Below, piece by piece: positions 1-7,840 of a DNA stretch of 64,000 bases. A program made the translations under genes and the position numbers. The stretch spans positions 50,306 through 114,305 of the forward strand of contig DEKJ01000058.1 of NCBI GenBank assembly GCA_002353825.1, given 5' to 3'. Source of the stretch: Prevotella sp. UBA2725 (GTDB lineage Bacteria > Bacteroidota > Bacteroidia > Bacteroidales > Bacteroidaceae). Under the pieces are notes generated by a model. The model had not been told where the DNA came from and did no database searches. It worked only from the letters and a program-made list of their open reading frames with translations. Within the stretch, counting starts at the first letter, position 1. Every line of letters begins with the position of its first letter.

Positions 1-938
1 ATGATCCTGTCATGGCCTACGAGGATGGTACTTATTATCTCTACAGTACCGGCATAGGCATAGCACAGGCGACGAGTCGCGATCTCAAGACGTGGACTGT
101 GAGTCGTGATGGCGTGCTTGAAGGCAAACAGCCGGCATGGACCTACGACTCTGTACCGGGACTCAAGCATCATCTGTGGGCGCCCGATGTGATCCATTAT
201 AATAATAGGTGGTACATGGCTTACTCATGCTCTACGTTTGGCAGCAACACGTCAGCGATAGGTTTGCTCTCTAACGACAAGCTCTCGAATGATTCTGGTT
301 GGAAGGATGAAGGCTGTATCATTGCATCTAAAGGCGGACGGGACAACTGGAATGCTATCGATCCTAACTTTGTCATTGATGAAAAGGGTAACCCTTGGAT
401 GACGTGGGGCTCGTTCTGGGATGGCATTCAGCTCATTCCGCTCGACAAGACCATGCACGTCAAAGAAGGCGCCAAGCCACGGACCATCGCGCGCCGTTTC
501 GCGTTTAATATGCGAGATGTTCCTGAGTCGGAAGGCGGACCAAAGAAAGTCGTGCCCGGACATTACGACAAGAATGCGGGGCAGAATGCGATAGAGGCGC
601 CTTTCATCTTCCGTCATGACGGTTATTATTATCTCTTCGTGTCATGGGATTACTGTTGCATGGGGATGAAGAGCACTTACAGGGTCGTGGTAGGGCGTAG
701 CAAGTCGGTGGAAGGTCCTTATGTAGATAAATGGGGAGTTGACATGCTCAATGGTGGCGGTGTGCCAGTCATTGGGGGAGATAAGACCCACTATGAGGCT
801 GCCGGACATTGTGCCGTCTATCATTTTGGCGACAAAGATCTTTTCTTCTGTCACGGCTACCGTATTCCTGGTGGTGAGTCGGTGCTTGTCCAGCGCGATA
901 TTCACTGGGTCGATGGGTGGCCAGAATTGAAGCAATAA
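1..938 (+). CDS. GH43 family glycosidase, probable endo-1,5-alpha-L-arabinanase (5' truncated)
   Basis: The gene runs in from the left edge. The first complete codons read D-P-V-M, preceded by a partial codon ending in AT that fits His, so the window opens at the HDP motif holding the catalytic-base Asp of GH43. Counting from the first Met at 12, the pKa-modulating Asp lies in NAIDPNF (about residue 117) and the general-acid Glu in NAIEAPF (about 195), the usual order in the five-bladed propeller. Arabinan endo-hydrolases look like this, and the convergent neighbour is a GH51 arabinofuranosidase, which fits arabinan breakdown. Any signal peptide lies outside the window. Other GH43 specificities (xylosidase, galactosidase) cannot be excluded from sequence alone. 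Confidence 0.88.
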   Translation, partial: DPVMAYEDGTYYLYSTGIGIAQATSRDLKTWTVSRDGVLEGKQPAWTYDSVPGLKHHLWAPDVIHYNNRWYMAYSCSTFGSNTSAIGLLSNDKLSNDSGWKDEGCIIASKGGRDNWNAIDPNFVIDEKGNPWMTWGSFWDGIQLIPLDKTMHVKEGAKPRTIARRFAFNMRDVPESEGGPKKVVPGHYDKNAGQNAIEAPFIFRHDGYYYLFVSWDYCCMGMKSTYRVVVGRSKSVEGPYVDKWGVDMLNGGGVPVIGGDKTHYEAAGHCAVYHFGDKDLFFCHGYRIPGGESVLVQRDIHWVDGWPELKQ

Positions 939-944
939 CGCGAA

Positions 945-980
945 GCGGCCGTGAAGAAAAATCTTCACGGCCGCATTCAT
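945..980 (+). terminator. Intrinsic terminator after the GH43 gene
   Basis: A perfect 12-bp stem (945-956 with 963-974, core GCGGCCGTGAAG) starts seven bases after the stop codon, has a short A-rich loop and is followed by ATTCATTTT. The 3' T-run is modest, so termination is probable rather than certain. Confidence 0.75.
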
Positions 981-1006
981 TTTACCAATTCTATTCTAAA
1001 GCAATG

Positions 1007-1116
1007 AAACTTAGCTTATTTCTCAGCAATAAATAACTTGTTTCTAATCAATAATCAACTTGTTTTTAATCGATAATCAAGCTGTTTTTAATCGATAAAT
1101 AGCTTATTTATGTTCT
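1007..1116. repeat. 22-bp tandem repeat array 1 (about five units)
   Basis: Units begin at 1007, 1029, 1051, 1073 and 1095. The units at 1051 and 1073 differ at one position in 22 (CAACTTG against CAAGCTG), the 1029 unit is close, and the outer two are degenerate. They share an AT-rich pattern ending in TTTTTAATCG. No spacer lies between units, so this is not a CRISPR array. The array sits in the gap between two convergent genes. Confidence 0.85.
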
Positions 1117-1118
1117 CA

Positions 1119-1415
1119 TCTTTTGAGGTTGATACTATAGTCAACCTCGAAGAGGTTGCACATGGTTAGCCCCATGCAAGGAGCGAAGCGACGCAGCATG
1201 GGGTTTAGGTCCGGTGTAGTCTTGTTGCAATCCGGCCTCGAAGAGGGCGTACATGGGCGGGATGCTGGTTATAGGTGATGGGTGATAGGTGTTTAAACCA
1301 TGTTCGCCCTCTTCGAGGCCGGTATTCAGGTCACTCGCTCCAACTGTAACCCCACGTTTCGGCTACGCCTCACGTGGAGCTAACCATGTGGCACCTCTTC
1401 GAGGTGCGGACGCCC
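1119..1415. repeat. Nested inverted-repeat element E1 (CCTCGAAGAGG family)
   Basis: The element has four copies of a unit with core CCTCGAAGAGG followed by CATG. The outer arms (1141-1205 and 1349-1408) are imperfect inverted copies of each other, and so are the inner arms (1232-1258 and 1297-1323), giving a nested hairpin about 270 bp long. It starts with GGTTGATACT at 1128, as does a second copy at 32653, and the two are closely similar throughout. Its right end stops just short of the GH51 stop codon. There is no convincing reading frame in it. Confidence 0.85.
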
Positions 1416-3380
1416 CTATTCCTCTGCAATGAACACACTGAAGCTCTGAGCAGGCAGCGTGACGGTGATGTTGGAACCATTGAGAGTTACAGGCTTTGTC
1501 ACAGGCTTCACGTTGTCAGGATGCTGCAGGTCGTTTGTATCCGTGAACTTGGCAGTGAGCAATGTCTGTTGAGCAGAGGTGAGCCTTTTCGCACCCTTGA
1601 GGTTGATGCTGACGGTCTGAGGCTGAGTAAGACTGTTACCAATCTTTACGATATATTGTTTCTTATTCTTGTCGAGCACTGCGCTTGCATAGAGCCCGTT
1701 GTCGCCTTTTACGGCGCTGCCGTTCTCAGTCAGTTTCAGCACATTGGTACCTTTGTTTGTACCATAGAGCATCTGTACATACCAGTTGGGTGTACGTACG
1801 GAGTTAAGGTTGTCGAACCAGATAAGGTCCGGTCTCCACTGCCAGCCATCAACATGGGCGAAGAGCGGTGCATAGGTGGCCTGATAAACGACGTCGGCAT
1901 TGCGCTCAAGGCCTGTCATGAAGCAAGCCTCAGAGAGAGCAGCCTCAAAGTCGTTCATAGCCACTGTCGGCTTACCATCCATACCCTTGACGTGAGAAGC
2001 ATACTCACCGGCGAACACCTTCGGGCCTTTGCGTGAGTAGTTATCATAACGCCCCGCGTTCTTGAAGAACCAGTCGGGTGATTTATAGTAGTGCTCGTCG
2101 ACGAGGTCCACATTGAGCTTGCGCATCTCCTGCCAGCCATAGTCGAAGTCCTTACCTTCTGCAAGAGGACCGGCTGAGCCGCAGATCTTTATTTCTGGGT
2201 GCTTGGCGCGGATCTGCTTCACGAACTCGGCGAGGCGCTCGGGATAGAGTGGTCCCCACTGCTCGTTGCCGATAGCAATCTCCTTGAGGTTGAATGGCTT
2301 CGGATGGCCCATGTCGGCGCGCAGCTTGCCCCATTTTGTGGTGGTAGCGCCATTGGCAAATTCAATGAGGTCGAGCGCATCATCGATATACGGCTGCAAG
2401 TCTTTCACGGCGACGTGAGCGTTCGGATCCTTGTCACTGTTCTGATACTGGCAGGCGAGGCCTACAGAGAGCACAGGCAGTGGCTCGGCGCCAATCTTCT
2501 CAGAGAGCAGGAAATATTCATAGAAACCGAGACCGTAGCTCTGATAATAGTTGGGGTAGAGGCGATGCGGGAACGTGTAGTTCCAACGGTTTTCATTCAG
2601 CGGACGGTTCTCCGGATCGCCCACTGAGTTCTTCCACTGATAGCGTGTGGCAAGGTCAGTACCTTCTACGATGCATCCGCCGGGGAAGCGGAAGATGCCC
2701 GGATGAAGATCCTCGAGGTCTTTCACGAGGTCAGCACGCAGTCCGTGCCAGTTGTCCTCAGGAAATAGCGATACATAATCGAGGTCGACGGGCTCACTGC
2801 CTTCGAGGAAGATGCGGAGCAGACCTTTCTGCAACGTCTTGTTGGCAGTAAGGGTCGTAGTGTATTTGTGCCATTTGTTGTCCGTTACCGTGATGGTCTG
2901 CTTGTCCATCGGCACATCGTTGTCATCGACGAGTTCGATGCGAATCTTGGCTTGCTTGCCTTGTAGTTCGTTGAGACGGCCATAGACTGTGAAGTCATAC
3001 TTCATGCCTTTCTTTAGGCCCATGCCGAAGAATCCGCGGTTCTCTATGCCACTCTGTTTCTCTTTGTGCCCGCTCGGTGAGATTGTGACATAATGTGGGT
3101 TGCGGGAGAAGGCGGGTTCGTAATCGTTTATGGCAACCTTGCCGAAGGTATTCCAGCCCATGAGATGTTGTGGAAACTCGAAGTTGCGGTTCTCCACCAT
3201 CTCAGCATACAGGCCGCCGTCGGCACCGAAGTTGATATCCTCAAAAAAGATGCCGTACATTGTCGGTTGTACATTGGCGCCAGGCTTGGTCGCATCTACG
3301 GTCAGCTCGCGCGTCTGTGCGTTAGCCGTTATAGCGAGAGCTGCCGATAGGAGCAAAGATAAGATTCTCTTTCTCTTCAT
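1416..3380 (-). CDS. GH51 alpha-L-arabinofuranosidase, secreted
   Basis: 654 residues with a cleavable signal peptide (about 1-22, ending ANAQ), so it is exported. An N-terminal carbohydrate-binding-like beta-sandwich region (about 60-215) precedes a GH51 (beta/alpha)8 barrel. The acid/base Glu lies in AIGNEQWG (about residue 373) and the nucleophile Glu in FAGEYASH (about 459). FRFPGGCIVEG is the conserved barrel-entry motif. It removes terminal alpha-L-arabinofuranosyl residues from arabinan or arabinoxylan fragments. It converges with the GH43 gene and is transcribed alone. No SusC/D pair or hybrid two-component regulator is visible, so the two enzymes may be an orphan arabinan set or the tail of a locus lying to the left. 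Confidence 0.93.
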   Translation of the reverse strand: MKRKRILSLLLSAALAITANAQTRELTVDATKPGANVQPTMYGIFFEDINFGADGGLYAEMVENRNFEFPQHLMGWNTFGKVAINDYEPAFSRNPHYVTISPSGHKEKQSGIENRGFFGMGLKKGMKYDFTVYGRLNELQGKQAKIRIELVDDNDVPMDKQTITVTDNKWHKYTTTLTANKTLQKGLLRIFLEGSEPVDLDYVSLFPEDNWHGLRADLVKDLEDLHPGIFRFPGGCIVEGTDLATRYQWKNSVGDPENRPLNENRWNYTFPHRLYPNYYQSYGLGFYEYFLLSEKIGAEPLPVLSVGLACQYQNSDKDPNAHVAVKDLQPYIDDALDLIEFANGATTTKWGKLRADMGHPKPFNLKEIAIGNEQWGPLYPERLAEFVKQIRAKHPEIKICGSAGPLAEGKDFDYGWQEMRKLNVDLVDEHYYKSPDWFFKNAGRYDNYSRKGPKVFAGEYASHVKGMDGKPTVAMNDFEAALSEACFMTGLERNADVVYQATYAPLFAHVDGWQWRPDLIWFDNLNSVRTPNWYVQMLYGTNKGTNVLKLTENGSAVKGDNGLYASAVLDKNKKQYIVKIGNSLTQPQTVSINLKGAKRLTSAQQTLLTAKFTDTNDLQHPDNVKPVTKPVTLNGSNITVTLPAQSFSVFIAEE

Positions 3381-3425
3381 GTTTTTTGATTCTTGTTAGT
3401 TTTGTTGTTTTACTTTAGTCTAAGG

Positions 3426-3469
3426 CAAAGTTACAAGAAACTTCTTAAAGAAGGGTGTATATTTACACC
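3426..3469 (-). promoter_or_regulatory. Putative GH51 promoter with upstream palindrome
   Basis: On the minus strand TAACTTTG (3426-3433) matches the Bacteroidota -7 box, 46 bp before the start codon. No TTTG lies at the expected -33 position. A 16-bp palindrome, GGTGTA-TATT-TACACC (3454-3469), occupies that place. This layout suggests a promoter that needs an activator, but no regulator gene is in view. Confidence 0.5.
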
Positions 3470-3537
3470 ATTTTTGAAGGAAATGCGTTTATTCCAATCT
3501 TTTTCTCGTTTTTTCCACGGTAACTGCAAGGTATAAA

Positions 3538-3575
3538 CTAAAAAAGGCCGTGACATTCTTGCGAAGTCCGGCCTT
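3538..3575 (-). terminator. Intrinsic terminator after serS
   Basis: Reading the minus strand, AAGGCCG (3575-3569) pairs with CGGCCTT (3550-3544) and is followed directly by a T-run. It lies about 75 bp after the serS stop codon. The loop is long (18 nt). Confidence 0.55.
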
Positions 3576-3649
3576 GGCGATATTGGCACCTCAAAGGTAC
3601 CTGATAAAGAGTGTTCTTTAAGAAGTGTTCTTATATGAAATAAGCTTAT

Positions 3650-4939
3650 TTAGTCGTTCTTGTCATCGAGCATCTCGAAACCACAGTAAGGAACGAGCAC
3701 CTTCGGCACGCGAATACCCTCCGGTGTCTGGTTGTTCTCCAGGATGGTAGCAACGATACGCGGCAGGGCGAGAGCAGAGCCGTTGAGCGTATGGCAGAGC
3801 TCAATCTTCTTGCTGTCAGCACGACGGAAGCGGCAATGCAGACGGTTTGCCTGGTAGCTTTCGAAGTTACTTGTTGAACTTACCTCGAGCCAGCGCTTCT
3901 GAGCAGCCGACCATGTCTCGAAATCGACGCAGATGCTGGAGGTGAAACTCATGTCACCGCCGCAGAGCAGCAGGAGATGATAAGGAAGCTCGAGCTTCTT
4001 CAGCAGACCCTCTACGTGGTCAAGCATCTCGTGCCAGGACTGGTAGGAGTGTTCAGGAGTATCGATGCGTACAATCTCCACCTTGTCGAACTGATGCAGA
4101 CGGTTCAGACCGCGTACGTCCTTACCATAAGAGCCAGCCTCACGACGGAAGCAAGCAGAGTAAGCGCAGCACTTGATAGGCAGGTCTTTCTCATCGAGAA
4201 TCTCATCGCGGAAGAGGTTCGTTACAGGTACTTCTGCTGTTGGGATGAGGAAGAGGTTATCGAGGTTGGCATGATACATCTGCCCCTCCTTGTCAGGAAG
4301 CTGACCTGTGCCGTAGCCGGAAGCCTCATTAACAACGTAAGGCGGCTGAATCTCAGTGTAGCCAGCCTTGCGAGCCTCGTCGAGGAAGAAAGCCTCGAGT
4401 GCACGCTGGAAACGAGCCATCTTACCGATATAGACCGGGAAACCTGCACCTGTAATCTTCACACCGAGATCGAAGTCTACGAGATGGAACTTCTTCAGCA
4501 GATCCCAGTGGCACAGAGCGCCTTCTGGAAGTTCAGGAATGACACCACCCTCTTTGATGACGACGTTGCTGGAAGCATCCTTACCCTCCGGCACTTTGTC
4601 GTTAGGAATGTTAGGGATGTCGAGCAGCTCATGGGTCATGTCAGCCTGAGCCTTGTCGTAGAGCTCCTGCAGAGCCTTGTCGTCAGCCTTGAGGTCAGCA
4701 ACTTGCGCCTTGATCTTCTCAGCCTCGTCCTTCTTGCCTTGCTTCATCAGTCCGCCAATCTGCTTGGAGAGCTGGTTCTGCTGCTGCTTGTTTGCATCAA
4801 GTTTCTGTTGCGCCTCGCGGCGTATCTTGTCGTATTCGAGTACCTTCTCTACGGCCTCGCGAGCGTTGGGGAAATGTTTCTTCTCAAGTCCCTTGACAAC
4901 GCGCTCCGTTTCCTCTGTAATGAGTTTTAATGTAAGCAT
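3650..4939 (-). CDS. serS: Serine--tRNA ligase
   Basis: 429 residues, the usual length for a bacterial SerRS. It charges tRNA-Ser with serine in the cytoplasm. The N-terminal 110 residues form the Lys/Glu/Gln-rich coiled-coil arm that holds the long variable arm of tRNA-Ser. The class II catalytic core shows motif 2 (FRREAGSYGKDVRGLNRLHQF) and motif 3 (ALALPRIVATILENNQ). It is monocistronic between its own promoter and terminator. Nothing unusual was seen. Confidence 0.97.
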   Translation of the reverse strand: MLTLKLITEETERVVKGLEKKHFPNAREAVEKVLEYDKIRREAQQKLDANKQQQNQLSKQIGGLMKQGKKDEAEKIKAQVADLKADDKALQELYDKAQADMTHELLDIPNIPNDKVPEGKDASSNVVIKEGGVIPELPEGALCHWDLLKKFHLVDFDLGVKITGAGFPVYIGKMARFQRALEAFFLDEARKAGYTEIQPPYVVNEASGYGTGQLPDKEGQMYHANLDNLFLIPTAEVPVTNLFRDEILDEKDLPIKCCAYSACFRREAGSYGKDVRGLNRLHQFDKVEIVRIDTPEHSYQSWHEMLDHVEGLLKKLELPYHLLLLCGGDMSFTSSICVDFETWSAAQKRWLEVSSTSNFESYQANRLHCRFRRADSKKIELCHTLNGSALALPRIVATILENNQTPEGIRVPKVLVPYCGFEMLDDKND

Positions 4940-4977
4940 AACGCTGTATGTTTTTTAAGTATTTACTTTCTTGGATG

Positions 4978-4985
4978 CAAAGGTA
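4978..4985 (-). promoter_or_regulatory. serS promoter -7 box
   Basis: TACCTTTG on the minus strand, about 39 bp upstream of the serS ATG, matches TAnnTTTG. The -33 box is not clear. Confidence 0.5.
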
Positions 4986-5020
4986 CAAAGAATCTCTTAG
5001 TTATTGCTTTTTTTGAGATA

Positions 5021-5051
5021 AAAAAAGCGGGGCAGGAATTCCTGCTCCGCT
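5021..5051 (-). terminator. Intrinsic terminator after the OmpA-family gene
   Basis: An 11-bp stem with one G-T pair around an AATT loop (5026-5051) is followed on the minus strand by seven T residues, 24 bp after the stop codon. Confidence 0.85.
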
Positions 5052-5074
5052 TATATAGAAGTGAATGATATTGT

Positions 5075-6169
5075 TTACTTCACGTAAACGACAGCCAGAC
5101 GGTTAGATGTAACACCCTGTACACCCTTACCAGAAGCGCTGTCAACGATGACGCCGCGAGACTTCAAGTAGTTAGCAACAACATCTGCACGAGCCTGTGA
5201 CAGACGATCGTTGAGCTCCTTCGGACCCTCAGGAGAAGCTGTACCAACAACTTCCACGTGGCTACCACTCTTGATCTTGTTAAGAGCCTTCTTCATGTCA
5301 GGTACAAGAGCAGACTTGCCCTGCTGGAAGGTTACGAAGAAGAGGTTGTCGATGCGGACAGTATTTGTCTTAGTTGTCTCTTTCTCAACAGGAACTTCCT
5401 TCACGACTTCCTTGATGACCTCCTTAGGCTTCTGAGCGAGCTGAGCACGGAGATCGTTGATCTCGTTGTTGGCTGCTGTGAGATCCAGAGTCTTGAAGTT
5501 GTGAGTGCCGTTAGATGTTTTGAACTTGTAGTTGACACCAACCTGCAGAGCGAGCTGAGCAGCACGCTTGTCCATCTGAACAGCATCGTTTGGTCCGTGA
5601 GTGAGGTTCCAATAAATACCCGGCTCAACATAAATCTGCCAAGGCTTGCTGGCACCACCGAGATCCCAGTTGAAGGTCATTGAAGTCTTAGCGGTGAAGT
5701 CATTGTTGTCACCCCAGTTGTGAGGATCGTTGATATGACCTTTATCGCCATAGTATTTTATCATACCGATACCGAACTCAGAACCAACGGTAAATACCTT
5801 GTTCTCGTTGTAACCGAGGAAGAGGTTCGTCCAGTTGATAGTTCCGTTCAAACCGATGTTGAATGTCTTGAAGAAGGTTTTCGAATCGAGAACCATGTTC
5901 TCAGGAATCTGTGCAACGAAACGGTTATCTCCGAAACTTGTAAGAGCTTCGATGTTGGCACCGAAGACTGGAGAGAAGTTCTTACCCAGCTTCAAACCAA
6001 AGTTTGGATTGAGTGGGAACATGTGATTAAAAGTAAGCGGGGTAGAAACGCCTACCTTTGCTCCCAAGTACCAGTTGTCGAAGAACTTGGAAGTCTGCAA
6101 CCCTGTCTGGGCTTTGGCGCCTCCAAGGCCCATAGCGACGAAAGCCGCTGCTAAGAGGATCTTTTTCAT
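5075..6169 (-). CDS. OmpA-family outer-membrane beta-barrel protein
   Basis: 364 residues. A signal peptide (about 1-20, ending AKAQ) is followed by a beta-barrel of about 210 residues, a short alternating Lys/Glu/Val linker (about 245-265), and a C-terminal OmpA peptidoglycan-binding domain from about 270 (VEVVGTASPEG, then LSQARADVVANYLKSRG, with the conserved Arg). It should anchor the outer membrane to peptidoglycan and is of the abundant major OmpA type of Bacteroidales. It has its own -7 box and a strong terminator, as expected for a highly expressed single gene. The Asp of the usual TDxxG motif is replaced (GTASPEG), as I recall for this Bacteroidales subgroup. Confidence 0.92.
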   Translation of the reverse strand: MKKILLAAAFVAMGLGGAKAQTGLQTSKFFDNWYLGAKVGVSTPLTFNHMFPLNPNFGLKLGKNFSPVFGANIEALTSFGDNRFVAQIPENMVLDSKTFFKTFNIGLNGTINWTNLFLGYNENKVFTVGSEFGIGMIKYYGDKGHINDPHNWGDNNDFTAKTSMTFNWDLGGASKPWQIYVEPGIYWNLTHGPNDAVQMDKRAAQLALQVGVNYKFKTSNGTHNFKTLDLTAANNEINDLRAQLAQKPKEVIKEVVKEVPVEKETTKTNTVRIDNLFFVTFQQGKSALVPDMKKALNKIKSGSHVEVVGTASPEGPKELNDRLSQARADVVANYLKSRGVIVDSASGKGVQGVTSNRLAVVYVK

Positions 6170-6217
6170 AATTGTGAAAATTATTAAGTTAAACTAATCA
6201 CTAGTTGAAATCCGACG

Positions 6218-6225
6218 CAAAGTTA
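6218..6225 (-). promoter_or_regulatory. OmpA gene promoter -7 box
   Basis: TAACTTTG on the minus strand, 49 bp before the ATG, matches TAnnTTTG. No consensus -33 box is seen at the proper spacing. Confidence 0.5.
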
Positions 6226-6322
6226 GTCTATTTTTTCCAATTATCAGTCTTTTATACTAAAAATATTCGTGGTTTTGTGTTATTTTTATCCTTTGACATT
6301 GTAATATAATAATTATTTCAGG

Positions 6323-6353
6323 AAAAAGGCAGAATACCCACTGGTATCCTGCC
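6323..6353 (-). terminator. Intrinsic terminator after gltD
   Basis: GGCAG-AATACC pairs with GGTAT-CCTGCC around a four-base loop (6328-6353, one mismatch) and is followed by five T residues on the minus strand. It lies 30 bp after the gltD stop. Confidence 0.8.
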
Positions 6354-6382
6354 TCTGCTAAAATTATAAATTGATAGGTAGG

Positions 6383-7795
6383 TTACTTTCTCAAGTAACC
6401 ATCCACTTCAGCAGCTACTTTTCTGCCGCTTGCCAGTGCGCGTACCACAAGACTTGCACCATTGGCAGCATCACCGGCTACGAAGACGTTGGCCGGATAT
6501 TCGGGTTGTTGAGGTCTGAGGAAGCCCATAGCGAGCAGGACCATGTCTGCCTTGATGACCTCCGGATCCTTAGCAGGCTTCATAATAGGACGACCACCAT
6601 TAGGGTTCGGCTCCCACGTGATCTCTTGCACCTTCACGCCAGTCAGCTTTCCATTCTTTCCGAGGAACTCGAGCGAGTTGATATTCCACCGACGGATGCA
6701 GCCTTCCTCATGGGCAAAGGTTGTCTTCAGCGTGCGAGGCCAGTTTGGCCAAGGATTCTTCGGATCGTCCGGACCATCGACAGGTTTCGGCATGATCTCA
6801 ATCTGAGTCACGCTCTTTGACCCCTGGCGGTGAGCGGTACCGATACAGTCGGAACCTGTGTCACCACCACCGATGACCAAAACATCCTTGCCTTTGGCAT
6901 TGACAAGCTTGTCTTTGGGGATATCCTCGCCCATCAGGATTCTGTTCTGTTGAGAAAGCATCTCAAGGGCAAAGTAGACACCTTTCAAGTCACGTCCTGG
7001 AATCTTAAGGTCACGGGCCTGAGGAGTACCTGTGCAGACAACAACTGCGTCGTACTCTTTGGACAACTGTTCGATAGTTGTCTTCTTCGTATTCTCCAGC
7101 GTGTTATCATTCTGAATGCATACCGGTTCTGTAGGATTGACAGGCACGAGCATGACACCGAACTCGAACTTGATGCCTTCCTGCTTGAGGATATCCATCT
7201 TACGGTCGATGATAGCTTTGTTGAGCTTAAAGTTAGGAATACCGAAGCGGAGCAAGCCACCGGCATCTTCGCGTGCATCAAACACCGTCACCTCATAGCC
7301 TTTCTGATTGAGCTGTGTAGCAACACTGAGTCCCGAAGGACCAGCTCCGACGACAGCCACTTTCTTGCCGTTACGTGTGGGGATATGAGGATGTACGAAG
7401 TCCTCATTGTAAGCATATTCAGCAATAGCGGCCTCGTTCTCACGGTTCGTTGTCGGCTCATGCTCCATCAGATTGAGCACGCAGGCCTTCTCGCAGAGTC
7501 CTGGGCAGACACGGCCTGTGAACTCAGGAAAGTCGTTGGTCTCACTCAGGAGCTCATAAGCGAGCTTCCAGTCACCTTTGTAGAGCGCGTCGTTCCATTC
7601 CGGCATCTTATTGTGCAGCGGACAAGCCCAGTGGCAGAAAGGTACGCCGCAGTCCATGCAGCGGCTTGCCTGCAGCTGCCGGTCACGAGAGTTGAGCGTC
7701 TGCTCCACCTCACCGAAATCATGTATTCTATCGTGTATTGGACGGTAGCCGGCTTCTTTCCGCTCTACCTCCAAAAATCCTCTTGGATTACCCAT
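6383..7795 (-). CDS. gltD: Glutamate synthase (NADPH) small subunit
   Basis: 470 residues, normal for GltD. It carries electrons from NAD(P)H through FAD and Fe-S clusters to the large subunit. The N-terminal Cys-rich region has CMDCGVPFCHWACP and RVCPGLCEKAC motifs for 4Fe-4S clusters. Two dinucleotide folds follow: VAVVGAGPSGLSVA (FAD) and VLVIGGGDTGSDCIG (NADPH). It lies 45 bp after gltB on the same strand and ends at a good terminator, so the two form a gltBD operon. The spacer between them is an AT-rich block with AATTAGTAATTAA motifs that recurs elsewhere in this window. Confidence 0.96.
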   Translation of the reverse strand: MGNPRGFLEVERKEAGYRPIHDRIHDFGEVEQTLNSRDRQLQASRCMDCGVPFCHWACPLHNKMPEWNDALYKGDWKLAYELLSETNDFPEFTGRVCPGLCEKACVLNLMEHEPTTNRENEAAIAEYAYNEDFVHPHIPTRNGKKVAVVGAGPSGLSVATQLNQKGYEVTVFDAREDAGGLLRFGIPNFKLNKAIIDRKMDILKQEGIKFEFGVMLVPVNPTEPVCIQNDNTLENTKKTTIEQLSKEYDAVVVCTGTPQARDLKIPGRDLKGVYFALEMLSQQNRILMGEDIPKDKLVNAKGKDVLVIGGGDTGSDCIGTAHRQGSKSVTQIEIMPKPVDGPDDPKNPWPNWPRTLKTTFAHEEGCIRRWNINSLEFLGKNGKLTGVKVQEITWEPNPNGGRPIMKPAKDPEVIKADMVLLAMGFLRPQQPEYPANVFVAGDAANGASLVVRALASGRKVAAEVDGYLRK

Positions 7796-7840
7796 ATCTT
7801 AATGTTTAATTACTAATTAGAAATTATTAATTACTAATTA

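Noticed and set aside
1374..2036. 220-residue plus-strand ORF opposite the GH51 gene
   Set aside because: A long open shadow frame antisense to GH51; GH51 has clear catalytic motifs, the antisense frame has none. The same applies to the long antisense frames opposite gltB, guaA and the efflux genes.
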